Assembly (NCBI GenBank): GCA_905478725.1
Contig: CAJQJT010000016.1
Coordinates: 1-6,687, forward strand
Reading direction: 5' to 3'
DNA from: an uncultured Pseudomonadales bacterium
Lineage (GTDB): Bacteria; Pseudomonadota; Gammaproteobacteria; Pseudomonadales; Porticoccaceae
DNA: 6,687 bases
In this document: positions 1 through 6,569 of the stretch, piece after piece
Layout of the letters: the number at the start of each line of letters is the position of its first letter
Position numbering within the stretch: the stretch's first letter is position 1
Notes under the pieces: model-generated
Databases searched by the model: none
What the model saw: the letters and a program-made list of their open reading frames with translations, nothing else
What the model was told of the DNA's origin: nothing
Program-made: the position numbers and the translations under genes

Positions 1-725
1 CGCTTGCGGTGAGCCAGATAGTAATCACCTGTGCGCACTAGCTCGCCAGTAAAATAAGTATCCTGATCAAAGAGTAACTCTAGACGCTTGGCGATCTGCA
101 GCGCCACCACTTTTTCGCGGACCTTTTTCGGCCCTAGCGCACCTGGATCTTCTCCACCATGACCAGCATCTATGGCAATAACAATGCGGCGATTATCCAC
201 TGGTACCAGTTTGCTAACCGATTTTGTTGGGCGCAATTTTTTGTCATAAATATCGACAACCAGCCTATCGCCATACTGCTCAAAAGCCTTTAAAGTAAAG
301 CTTTTTACCGTCACGGATTCTTTCAGATCAAACACCAAGCGAAGATCAGAACTGCCTCGCAGGCCTGAGCGCATAGCGTCGATTGGCGTGGAAGCAACAT
401 CGAGATCATCAAAGCTGGTGTTAAGTTTGGTGTCTTTAATATCTATAACCAAACGGTTGGGGTTATCGAGGGTGAAGACCTTATGCTCAACAGGGCCACT
501 GAGATCCAGTACGAGGCGAGTATTATCCGGTGCCCGCCAGAGTCTTACGCTGTCAACCTCTGCAGCATAGCTGGAGCTGACCCAAAGCATTGCTAGGCAG
601 GCCATGAAACAACCTACTAGAGCATGGCTTTTAAATACTGAAGCGCTTTTAAATAGTAAGCTGCCCCTAAAGAGCAAGCTGCCCCTAAAAAGTAGAGTGC
701 TTTTAATCTGCACTGTTAACCCCAT
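1..725 (-). CDS. amiB: N-acetylmuramoyl-L-alanine amidase AmiB/AmiC type, 3' end beyond window
   Basis: A periplasmic zinc amidase that cuts the L-alanine to N-acetylmuramic acid bond so septal peptidoglycan can split at division. About 241 codons are visible and the reading frame is open to the left edge. Translation gives a signal peptide with a hydrophobic core (about residues 35-50) and a probable cleavage site SYA-AEV near residue 54, an AMIN domain (about 57-165; starts VDSVRLWRAPDNTRLVLDL) for septal targeting, and the beginning of an Amidase_3 domain. Its IDAGHGGEDPGA motif supplies His189 and the REK motif Glu204, both expected zinc ligands; LVRTGDYYLAHRKR follows. The rest of the catalytic domain is off window. 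The N-terminal region before the core is unusually long and built of hexapeptide repeats. The start is uncertain: ATG at 725 (AGAG upstream), GTG at 713 (GGGG upstream) or TTG at 677. It overlaps the tsaE end, suggesting coupling. AmiB rather than AmiC is chosen from synteny with tsaE, and no twin-arginine motif is seen. Confidence 0.92.
   Translation of the reverse strand, partial: MGLTVQIKSTLLFRGSLLFRGSLLFKSASVFKSHALVGCFMACLAMLWVSSSYAAEVDSVRLWRAPDNTRLVLDLSGPVEHKVFTLDNPNRLVIDIKDTKLNTSFDDLDVASTPIDAMRSGLRGSSDLRLVFDLKESVTVKSFTLKAFEQYGDRLVVDIYDKKLRPTKSVSKLVPVDNRRIVIAIDAGHGGEDPGALGPKKVREKVVALQIAKRLELLFDQDTYFTGELVRTGDYYLAHRK
611..708. repeat. 18-bp in-frame tandem repeat inside the amiB signal-peptide coding region
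   Basis: Four clear 18-bp units lie at 629-646 (TTTTAAATACTGAAGCGC), 647-664 (TTTTAAATAGTAAGCTGC), 665-682 (CCCTAAAGAGCAAGCTGC) and 683-700 (CCCTAAAAAGTAGAGTGC). A partial unit begins at 701 and a much decayed one may lie at 611-628. On the minus strand, with the ATG at 725, they encode successive hexapeptides KSTLLF, RGSLLF, RGSLLF, KSASVF and KSHALV (residues 8-37). The period is a multiple of three, so the frame survives copy-number change. The array lies just before the hydrophobic core of the signal peptide and begins at the tsaE stop codon. Confidence 0.75.
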
Positions 726-1257
726 TTGCGTCTCTATCGAGCTGAGAAATTATTATTCTAGCCTGTTCTGACCGTCCACTCAGAGTCAGTTTGCGCCCAT
801 CATGGAGTTGAACAATCTCAATCAACATGTCGGCTTCAGGCAAAAATCCGGCACCGCGTTCGGGCCATTCTACCAAGCACAGCCGCGACTCCACCAGATA
901 ATCTCGAAAACCCATATATTCGAGCTCTTCTGGGTCCTGCAATCTATAGAAGTCAAAGTGACAAACCTGCCCCAGTGCCAGATCATAGGGCTCCACCAAA
1001 GTATAGGTCGGACTTTTGACAGCGCCAACATGACCAAGACCTAATAACAGACCGCGACTGAGTGTTGTTTTACCGGCGCCCAGGTCACCCTGCAAGGCAA
1101 TCAAGAACGCGGACCCTGAGACCTTCGGAAAATCATTATTGTCGAGACTATTTTCAAACCCACGACTGATCGCCACAGCAATGCCATTGCCAAACTGCAG
1201 CATTGCCGCTTCGTCGATCAATTCCAGCGTTATGGATTGAGTATGTCTCTCTGTCAC
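703..1257 (-). CDS. tsaE: tRNA threonylcarbamoyladenosine synthesis ATPase TsaE
   Basis: A P-loop ATPase that works with TsaB and TsaD (and TsaC) to make t6A at position 37 of ANN-decoding tRNAs; ATP hydrolysis by TsaE resets the TsaBD complex. Cytoplasmic. The 184-residue protein has a Walker A motif GDLGAGKTT (57-65), the family block KSPTYTLVEPY (81-91), HFDFYRL (100-106), DPEELEYMGFRDY (108-120) and LVEWPERG (128-135), all closely matching the E. coli protein. It is about 30 residues longer than E. coli TsaE, through an insertion at about 35-50 before the P-loop strand and a polar C-terminal tail after 170. The start codon is GTG; no ATG lies upstream in frame before a stop, and GAGAG sits 9 nt upstream (1267-1271). 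The next internal ATG (residue 19) would remove a conserved N-terminal strand. It follows nnr by 53 bp, and its end overlaps the probable amiB start by 23 bp, as expected for one leftward operon. Confidence 0.97.
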   Translation of the reverse strand: MTERHTQSITLELIDEAAMLQFGNGIAVAISRGFENSLDNNDFPKVSGSAFLIALQGDLGAGKTTLSRGLLLGLGHVGAVKSPTYTLVEPYDLALGQVCHFDFYRLQDPEELEYMGFRDYLVESRLCLVEWPERGAGFLPEADMLIEIVQLHDGRKLTLSGRSEQARIIISQLDRDANGVNSAD

Positions 1258-1268
1258 CAGGCTATGCT

Positions 1269-1301
1269 CTCGTCTTCTTGTAGTCTTTTTGTAGTCTTTT
1301 T
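1269..1301. repeat. 11-bp tandem repeat in the nnr-tsaE gap
   Basis: Two identical copies of GTAGTCTTTTT lie at 1280-1290 and 1291-1301. A decayed third copy (CTCGTCTTCTT, 8 of 11 matching) sits at 1269-1279. On the minus strand the decayed copy holds the GAGAG ribosome-binding site for tsaE. The array runs into an AT-rich stretch (1297-1313) containing TATAAA on the minus strand, which could be a weak -10 element for tsaE, but I see no matching -35 element. No hairpin with a T tract is visible, so transcription from nnr into tsaE is probably not blocked. Confidence 0.65.
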
Positions 1302-1310
1302 ATAAAAGTT

Positions 1311-2864
1311 TTAGCTAAGCTCGCCGTTTAATAGATTACGCAAATAGGCTAATAAATCTGTTGCTGTCAGTCCGCGCATACCCTTCTCTTCCACAGCCAT
1401 ATCGGCGGCGGCTGAGTGCAGGCAGCAACCCAGCTGAGCAGCCAGTTTGGCCTCGAGCCCCTGCGCCAACAGAGCTCCGATAATGCCGGAAAGCACATCC
1501 CCCATACCACCTGTGGCCATACCCGGATTTCCGTAGGGACAGAGGGCAATAATTTCATCACCGGGGGCGGCGATTAAAGTACCCGCACCTTTTAATAAAA
1601 CCACCGCATTGTATTTTTCTTGCAGCTGACGCACCGCGGCAAAGCGATCCGCCTGTACTTCAGCGACACTAATATTTAGGAGTCGCGCCGCTTCAGCTGG
1701 ATGAGGCGTCATCACCCAGTTACTGCCATCCGGCTGAGAGACCACTCGGCCCTCGGCGATAATATTTAGCGCATCAGCATCCACTACCATCGGCAGACCC
1801 GTGCCTACGGCTTTCTGTAATAACTGCTCAGACCAAGGCGAACGGCCGAGACCAGGACCAACAATCAACACTGAAGGCTTAGCCAATAGAGGCTCTAATT
1901 CTTGGCCTGAGACAATCCCACTGACCATGACTTCCGGCTGCCGTGCCAGCGCTCCAGCAACATGGGCTGGGCGCGTAGCCATACTCACTAACCCTGAACC
2001 AGAGCGCAGAGCTGCTTCAGCCGCCATCATCGCGGCGCCACCGAAGCCGTGATCACCGCCGATAACCATGCTGTGGCCAAACTGATTTTTGTAGGCATCC
2101 ACATCTCTTGTAGGCAGGTTTTCAATCAACTCATGGAGGTCCATAAGCTGTGCCGAAGGGGCAACCTGCTGAAAGATTTCTTCGTCCACATCCAAGGAGT
2201 GGTAAATAACTTCACCGCAGAGAGCCGGGCCACGACCAGTAAACATGCCCTGCTTGGCAGCGATAAAAGTCACGGTGACATCGGCACTAATGGCCGCTTC
2301 TGCTGCAGCACCTGAATCCGCATAAAGCCCGGAGGGCAGATCGATGGCCAAGACCGGTAAGGCGGCCTGATTAATCATTTCGATGGCTGCGCCATAGGGC
2401 TCGCGCATGGGGCCAGTGGCACCTATGCCCAGTAGTGCGTCCACCACAACGCCTTCGGAAAGATCAATAGTTTCACTGAAAGGGGCAAAAATCACACCAG
2501 CGTTAACCGCATAGTCTCGGGCTACGGCGGCATCGGCGGATAGTTTGGCTGTAACCGACAACTCGACCACTCGCACGGCGAGGCTTTTCTCAGCGGCCAG
2601 TGTGGCCACTATATAGCCGTCGCCCGCATTGTTGCCGGAACCGCAAAACACAGTGATCAGTGAAGGCTTGCCAAAGGCTTCGAGCAGCTCGTTGAAGGCG
2701 GCACGACCAGCACGTTTCATAAGGGTCATGCTTTGGCTATTGGGCATCGCGGCAGCGGCCGGTCCACCGACCGAAGCGTTAAAGAGCGAGGCAACAGCAA
2801 GCTGATCCAGTTTACGGACAGATTCAGCCTTGTATAAGGCGTCTTGAATAACAATGTGCGACAT
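1311..2864 (-). CDS. nnr: Bifunctional NAD(P)HX epimerase / ADP-dependent NAD(P)HX dehydratase
   Basis: Repairs hydrated NADH and NADPH: the N-terminal YjeF_N domain interconverts R and S epimers, and the C-terminal ribokinase-like domain dehydrates S-NAD(P)HX using ADP. Cytoplasmic. The 517-residue length is normal for the fused bacterial enzyme (E. coli about 515). The epimerase half (about 10-230) shows LMKRAGRAA (48-56), CGSGNNAGDGY (74-84), VDALLGIGATG (141-151) and AIDLPSGLYAD (173-183). The dehydratase half (about 255-515) shows GHSMVIGGDHGFGGAAMMA (263-281), VGPGLGRS (335-342), VVDADALN (360-367), MTPHPAEAARLL (385-396), LLKGAGT (423-429) and NPGMATGGMGDVLSG (446-460), with the expected catalytic Asp456. 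A Gly/Ala-rich stretch at about 31-45 looks like extra sequence before LMKRAG. The ATG start has only a weak GGGAA about 9 nt upstream. It is the first gene of the leftward cluster and diverges from queG. Confidence 0.97.
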   Translation of the reverse strand: MSHIVIQDALYKAESVRKLDQLAVASLFNASVGGPAAAAMPNSQSMTLMKRAGRAAFNELLEAFGKPSLITVFCGSGNNAGDGYIVATLAAEKSLAVRVVELSVTAKLSADAAVARDYAVNAGVIFAPFSETIDLSEGVVVDALLGIGATGPMREPYGAAIEMINQAALPVLAIDLPSGLYADSGAAAEAAISADVTVTFIAAKQGMFTGRGPALCGEVIYHSLDVDEEIFQQVAPSAQLMDLHELIENLPTRDVDAYKNQFGHSMVIGGDHGFGGAAMMAAEAALRSGSGLVSMATRPAHVAGALARQPEVMVSGIVSGQELEPLLAKPSVLIVGPGLGRSPWSEQLLQKAVGTGLPMVVDADALNIIAEGRVVSQPDGSNWVMTPHPAEAARLLNISVAEVQADRFAAVRQLQEKYNAVVLLKGAGTLIAAPGDEIIALCPYGNPGMATGGMGDVLSGIIGALLAQGLEAKLAAQLGCCLHSAAADMAVEEKGMRGLTATDLLAYLRNLLNGELS

Positions 2865-2920
2865 AACCGCGAGTTCCCAGTAAGATTAGCGCGATTATAT
2901 GTCAGATTAGCCCTGAAACC
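2865..2920. promoter_or_regulatory. Divergent nnr/queG intergenic region with 8-bp direct repeats
   Basis: These 56 bp must hold the upstream signals for both nnr (leftward) and queG (rightward), unless transcripts enter from elsewhere. AGATTAGC occurs twice, at 2883-2890 and 2904-2911, with starts 21 bp apart, about two helical turns. Between them, TTATAT at 2895-2900 resembles a -10 element, but no convincing -35 hexamer accompanies it. The function as operator or promoter is inferred from position only. Confidence 0.35.
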
Positions 2921-4042
2921 ATGCCCGAAACCGATAAGCTCAATGATCTCGCGAAAAAAGTTAAAGCCTGGGGCTTGGAGCTGGGTTTTCAGCAGGTGGC
3001 TATTTCCCAACCGGATCTCAGCTCAGCATCAAAAAATCTTCTCGATTGGCTGGCCAAAGGCTATCAGGGTTCCATGCAGTGGATGGCCGAGCACGGCGAA
3101 AAACGCTACACCCCAGATCAGCTGGTGGAAAAAACCCTGCGAGTGATCTCGGTGCGTATGGATTATCTCACCGACAGCAATATGATCGCCGTATTGAAGG
3201 ACGACAATAAAGCTTATATATCAAGGTATGCACTGGGTCGTGACTATCACAAATTGATTCGCAAACGTCTGGCTAAACTCGGTAAAAAAATTGAAGCTGA
3301 AATAGATTTTCACGGCCTCAATCATCTGCAACTAACCCAGCGACCCTTTGTCGACAGTGCCCCAGTGATGGAGAAGCCCATCGCTGAGCAGGCTGGACTG
3401 GGTTGGATCGGCAAAAACACCCTGATCATAAATGACAAAGCCGGCTCTTGGTTTTTTCTTGGGGAGATTTATATTTCCCTGGAATTGCCAGTTGACACCA
3501 GCGAGCAAACTAATAAATGCGGCAACTGTCGCGCCTGTTTAAAAGTCTGCCCCACCAATGCCTTTCCCGAACCCTATGTGCTGGATGCCCGCCGATGTAT
3601 TTCCTATCTGACCATCGAAAGCCAAGAGCCAATTCCCGAAGAGTTGCGTCCGCTGATGGGCAATCGGGTATTTGGTTGCGATGACTGCCAGATTATCTGC
3701 CCCTGGAATCGCTATTCTTCAAAAACAAACGAAATAGACTTTTCCCCCCGGCACAATCTCGATGACTCGGATTTAGTCACGCTGTTTGAATGGACTGAAA
3801 AAGAATTTTTGAACAACACCGAGGGTTCACCGATTCGCCGCATTGGCTATCAGCGCTGGCTGCGTAATCTCTCGGTGGGGTTGGGTAATGCGCCAGCTTC
3901 CCAGCGCATTATCGATGCACTGAGCAAAAGGGTCAACGACCCCTCTGCGCTGGTTCGTGAGCATGTTCTCTGGGCACTTGGTAGGCAGCAGGCGCCACAC
4001 CTGCAAACTAGCGATGACAGCGTAAAGTTTTTTAAAGCTTAA
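2921..4042 (+). CDS. queG: Epoxyqueuosine reductase QueG
   Basis: Reduces epoxyqueuosine to queuosine at tRNA position 34 (tRNAs with GUN anticodons), the last step of queuosine synthesis, using cobalamin and two [4Fe-4S] clusters in the cytoplasm. The 373 residues align almost throughout with the E. coli protein: [11 protein letters not shown] (19-29), [11 protein letters not shown] (73-83), [12 protein letters not shown] (101-112), [22 protein letters not shown] (about 141-162, containing the conserved Asp145), then the ferredoxin-like cysteines C200, C203, C206, C210 and C253, C256, C260 in [12 protein letters not shown] and [21 protein letters not shown] lies between them. A helical tail (about 300-360) resembles the HEAT-like region that binds tRNA. 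The ATG start matches the E. coli N-terminus; no upstream in-frame ATG, GTG or TTG is seen close by, and the ribosome-binding site is weak. The gene diverges from nnr, and its last 11 bp overlap the end of orn on the other strand. Presence implies that the cell makes or imports cobalamin. Confidence 0.98.
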   Translation: MPETDKLNDLAKKVKAWGLELGFQQVAISQPDLSSASKNLLDWLAKGYQGSMQWMAEHGEKRYTPDQLVEKTLRVISVRMDYLTDSNMIAVLKDDNKAYISRYALGRDYHKLIRKRLAKLGKKIEAEIDFHGLNHLQLTQRPFVDSAPVMEKPIAEQAGLGWIGKNTLIINDKAGSWFFLGEIYISLELPVDTSEQTNKCGNCRACLKVCPTNAFPEPYVLDARRCISYLTIESQEPIPEELRPLMGNRVFGCDDCQIICPWNRYSSKTNEIDFSPRHNLDDSDLVTLFEWTEKEFLNNTEGSPIRRIGYQRWLRNLSVGLGNAPASQRIIDALSKRVNDPSALVREHVLWALGRQQAPHLQTSDDSVKFFKA

Positions 4043-4598
4043 TAAACACTTCGCGGTAGTATTCCAACTCGCGGATCGAATCGTAAATATCATCCATCGC
4101 CAAATGACTGCCACGCTTTTTAAAGCCATTGGCCAGTTCCGGCTTCCAGCGCTGAACTAACTCTTTTAATGTGCTGACATCTAAATTGCGGTAGTGAAAG
4201 AAACTCTGCAAGTCGGTCATATAGTTAGCTAAAAAGCGCCGATCCTGACAGATCGAGTTGCCGCACATAGGCGACTTGCCCGTTGGCACCCACTGGCGCA
4301 GAAACTCAATTGTAGCTAATTCGGCCTCCGCCTCAGTCACGACACTCTGACGCACCCTTTCAGTCAGACCTGAACCCCCATGCTGGCGGGTATTCCACTC
4401 GTCCATGCCGTCGAGTAACTCATCGGACTGATGCACTGCAATCATCGGCCCCTCAGCCAGAACATTGAGGTCTTTGTCGGTGACCACTGTGGCGATTTCA
4501 ATAATCCGGTCATGTTCGGGACTCAATCCAGTCATTTCCAGGTCGATCCAGATTAAATTCATCGGGTCAGTGTTGGCATTGGCGGTTGCAACGGTCAT
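4032..4598 (-). CDS. orn: Oligoribonuclease
   Basis: A DEDDh-family 3'-5' exoribonuclease that degrades di- and very short oligoribonucleotides to mononucleotides, finishing RNA decay and clearing pGpG from c-di-GMP breakdown. Cytoplasmic; the family works as a dimer with two metal ions. The 188-residue protein matches E. coli Orn closely: [12 protein letters not shown] gives Asp19 and Glu21, [10 protein letters not shown] and AVHQSDE follow, [12 protein letters not shown] gives Asp119, LDVSTLKEL is intact, and HLAMDD gives His165 and Asp170, so all DEDDh residues are present. It ends in the family-typical YYREVFIKL. The chosen ATG has TGGAAG 6 nt upstream, a good ribosome-binding site; the alternative Met13 starts where many homologues begin but has no comparable site. 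The first 12 residues ([15 protein letters not shown]) are not conserved. It diverges from rsgA and overlaps the queG end tail to tail by 11 bp. Confidence 0.98.
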   Translation of the reverse strand: MTVATANANTDPMNLIWIDLEMTGLSPEHDRIIEIATVVTDKDLNVLAEGPMIAVHQSDELLDGMDEWNTRQHGGSGLTERVRQSVVTEAEAELATIEFLRQWVPTGKSPMCGNSICQDRRFLANYMTDLQSFFHYRNLDVSTLKELVQRWKPELANGFKKRGSHLAMDDIYDSIRELEYYREVFIKL

Positions 4599-4639
4599 CT
4601 AAATCTTCCAAGTGGGGTTAGCAAAATGTTCCTCGAGGC

Positions 4640-4654
4640 GGATATGCTATATCC
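4640..4654. promoter_or_regulatory. Perfect palindrome between divergent orn and rsgA
   Basis: GGATAT-GCT-ATATCC is a perfect 6-bp inverted repeat with a 3-bp centre, inside the 109-bp gap (4599-4707) that must hold the promoters of orn and rsgA. It lies 42 bp from the orn start and 54 bp from the rsgA start. Its TATA-like content could instead be -10 sequence for either strand (TATAGC leftward, TATGCT or TATATC rightward); no clear -35 element is paired with it. Another short palindrome, CCTCGAGG, is at 4631-4638. Its role as an operator is inferred only from symmetry and position. Confidence 0.35.
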
Positions 4655-4667
4655 TTGCAGCCGATAA

Positions 4668-4681
4668 CGCCAGACATGGCG
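4668..4681 (+). other. Small hairpin in the probable rsgA leader
   Basis: CGCCA-GACA-TGGCG can form a 5-bp GC-rich stem with a 4-nt loop, 26 nt before the rsgA ATG. No T tract follows, so it is not a terminator. If transcription of rsgA starts upstream of it, it would be a leader hairpin; whether it matters is unknown. Confidence 0.25.
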
Positions 4682-4707
4682 CATAACCTAAATCCGCGAG
4701 AGCATTA

Positions 4708-5733
4708 ATGGCGAAACGCAATCTCAGTAAACAGCAGAAAGGTCGTATCCAAACGATTCAGGAGCGACGCCGAGCGCGGGCTATTAGCAAGAAATCCGTA
4801 TCCGAAGAACAGCTTGAGAATCTCACTCAACTGGGTCCAGAGATACTGGGTACGGTGATTACCAACTTTGGTGCCCAGGTGGATATCGAAGGCCTGGAAG
4901 ATCGCTTTAAGGGCAATATTTACCGCTGCCATCTGCGTACCAATCTCGAACCTCTGGTGACAGGGGATCGTGTGGTCTGGCGCTATGCCGAACCAGTGGG
5001 CGTTGTGGTAGCCAGAGAGCCACGAGACTCAGAACTGTTGCGCCCTGACCCCTACGGCAAGCTGCGTCCAGTAGCGGCCAATGTGGACCGCATAGCCATT
5101 GTCTTTGCCGCCAAGCCAACGCCCTATAGCAACCTTATTGACCGCTATCTGATTGCGTCAGAAGCGCAAAACATTCAGCCTGTATTAATCATCAATAAAT
5201 TTGATATGCTCAGCGACAGTGATTTCCCAAAGGTTGAGCAACTATTAAAAGACTACCGCACTGTGGGCTATGAGGTACTTTGTGTCTCCGCAACCACCGG
5301 CGAAGGTCTTGAAGAATTAAAGAACTATATGGCGGCGCACACTTCGGTGTTTGTTGGCCAGTCTGGCGTCGGTAAATCGTCGCTGATCAATGAGCTGCAA
5401 CCGGATGCCAATATCTTGGTTGGCGAGTTATCGGCTGGCAAGGACAAAGGCCAACATACGACCACCGCATCGCGGCTATTTCATCTTGAAAATGGCGGCC
5501 ATCTAATCGACTCACCCGGTATTCGCGAATTTGCCGTGACCAATTTAAGTGATGAGCAAATTATAGATGGTTTTATCGAGTTCAGACCCTTCCTCGGTTA
5601 CTGTAAATTTAGAGACTGCAAACATTCGGTTGAGCTGGGTTGTGCGCTACTGGCCGCTGCGGAAGAGGGTAAAATCCTTCCTATCAGATTACTGAATTAT
5701 CGCAATATTCTTGCCAGTCAGGATGAAGAGTAA
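4708..5733 (+). CDS. rsgA: Small ribosomal subunit biogenesis GTPase RsgA (YjeQ)
   Basis: A circularly permuted GTPase that binds late 30S subunits, checks the decoding centre and helps release assembly factor RbfA. Cytoplasmic. The 341-residue protein has a basic N-terminal tail (1-30, KQQKGRIQTIQERRRARA), an OB-fold domain (about 45-110) and a GTPase domain with permuted motif order: G4 NKFD (163-166), G5 SATTGEG (194-200), G1 GQSGVGKSSL (217-226), the switch threonines in HTTTASRLF (250-258) and G3 DSPG (268-271). A C-terminal zinc finger has Cys299, Cys304, His306 and Cys312 (YCKFRDCKHSVELGC). Length and motifs match E. coli RsgA. The ATG has GAGAG 5 nt upstream. It is divergent from orn. 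Its TAA stop overlaps the ATG of the rhodanese gene by one base (TAATG), which indicates co-transcription and probable translational coupling. Confidence 0.98.
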   Translation: MAKRNLSKQQKGRIQTIQERRRARAISKKSVSEEQLENLTQLGPEILGTVITNFGAQVDIEGLEDRFKGNIYRCHLRTNLEPLVTGDRVVWRYAEPVGVVVAREPRDSELLRPDPYGKLRPVAANVDRIAIVFAAKPTPYSNLIDRYLIASEAQNIQPVLIINKFDMLSDSDFPKVEQLLKDYRTVGYEVLCVSATTGEGLEELKNYMAAHTSVFVGQSGVGKSSLINELQPDANILVGELSAGKDKGQHTTTASRLFHLENGGHLIDSPGIREFAVTNLSDEQIIDGFIEFRPFLGYCKFRDCKHSVELGCALLAAAEEGKILPIRLLNYRNILASQDEE

Positions 5734-6569
5734 TGGCGGCTGATATTCCGCGCCTGTTAGAGCCGGCGCTATTGGAATCAATATTGGCGGCAGATTCAGA
5801 GAATACCAATCTTATTATTGTCGACCTCTGTAGCGGTGCACTCTACCGCCAGAAGCATGTTCCAGGTGCTGTGCACTTGCAGCCTGACACCTTAATGGCG
5901 GGCACTGCGCCCTACCCTGGCAAGCTGCCTGAGATGGAACAGCTAGAAAATATTATTCGCTACCTGGGCATCAGTGCCCATAGTCATGTGGTGATCTATG
6001 ACGATGAGGGTGGCGGCTGGGCTGGGCGATTTGCCTGGACGCTGGACCTGCTCGGCTATCACAACTGGTCTTATCTCAATGGCGGCATTGTTGCCTGGAT
6101 AAAAGAAGGCTTTGTTACCGAAGCACAGGCTAATCAGCCAGTGCCCTCTGAGACAACAATCAGTATCGCCAACTCAGAAGTGTTGATCAGCGCAGACGAG
6201 ATTATCGGCCAGCTGGACAACCCAGACTATGTAGTTTGGGATGCACGCAGTCCCGGCGAGTACAGCGGTGATATGGTGCGCTCGGCACGGGGCGGGCATA
6301 TTCCCGGAGCGATTAATATTGAGTGGACGGAACTGATGGATCGACAGCGTAATTTGCGCATTCGCGATGACGCCGAGGCTATACTCGCAGCCGCTGGATT
6401 AGGCAGAGAAAAGTCTGTGATAACGCACTGTCAGAGTCACCACCGCTCCGGCTTTACCTATATGGTGGCGCGGATTTTAGGGTATAAAAACATCAGTGCT
6501 TATGACGGCTCATGGGCTGAATGGGGTAGCCTCGATCACACCCCAGTTGAGCGTGGCGTGGCTTTTTAG
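5733..6569 (+). CDS. rhdA: Two-domain rhodanese, RhdA-type thiosulfate sulfurtransferase
   Basis: Transfers sulfane sulfur, classically from thiosulfate to cyanide, through a persulfide on one catalytic cysteine; the physiological acceptor is unknown here. The 278-residue protein has an inactive N-terminal rhodanese domain (about 8-125; IIVDLCSGALYRQKHVPGAVHL, WAGRFAWTLDLLGY, LNGGIVAWIKEG) and an active C-terminal domain (about 150-270; VVWDARSPGEYSG, GGHIPGAINIEW). The active loop CQSHHRS begins at Cys233, close to the CQTHHRS loop of Azotobacter and Pseudomonas RhdA and unlike the CGSG loop of mercaptopyruvate sulfurtransferases, so the thiosulfate type is preferred. No signal peptide is seen, so it is probably cytoplasmic. 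The ATG shares a base with the rsgA stop, and AGGA lies 9 nt upstream. In Pseudomonas the rhdA gene lies near orn and rsgA and before psd, which supports the assignment. The tail after DHTPVE (RGVAF) runs into a tandem repeat whose first degenerate unit contains the TAG stop. Confidence 0.9.
   Translation: MAADIPRLLEPALLESILAADSENTNLIIVDLCSGALYRQKHVPGAVHLQPDTLMAGTAPYPGKLPEMEQLENIIRYLGISAHSHVVIYDDEGGGWAGRFAWTLDLLGYHNWSYLNGGIVAWIKEGFVTEAQANQPVPSETTISIANSEVLISADEIIGQLDNPDYVVWDARSPGEYSGDMVRSARGGHIPGAINIEWTELMDRQRNLRIRDDAEAILAAAGLGREKSVITHCQSHHRSGFTYMVARILGYKNISAYDGSWAEWGSLDHTPVERGVAF

Noticed and set aside
802..1044. Open frame on the plus strand opposite tsaE, and similar ones at 1801-2052, 2049-2315 and 388-570
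   Set aside because: They lie opposite strongly conserved genes, give no recognisable protein and have no convincing start context.
1297..1308. Self-complementary CTTTTTATAAAAG region as a terminator of nnr
   Set aside because: It is AT-only apart from its ends and too weak to fold as an RNA terminator; its symmetry comes from the T-rich 11-bp repeat.
2726..3010. Minus-strand open frame spanning the nnr start and the queG start
   Set aside because: It covers the divergent promoter gap and overlaps two well-supported genes in other frames; the protein resembles nothing I know.
4115..4126. GCTTT-TT-AAAGC inverted repeat similar to the TTTTAAA repeat core
   Set aside because: It falls in conserved orn codons (GFKKRG), so it is explained by the protein sequence.
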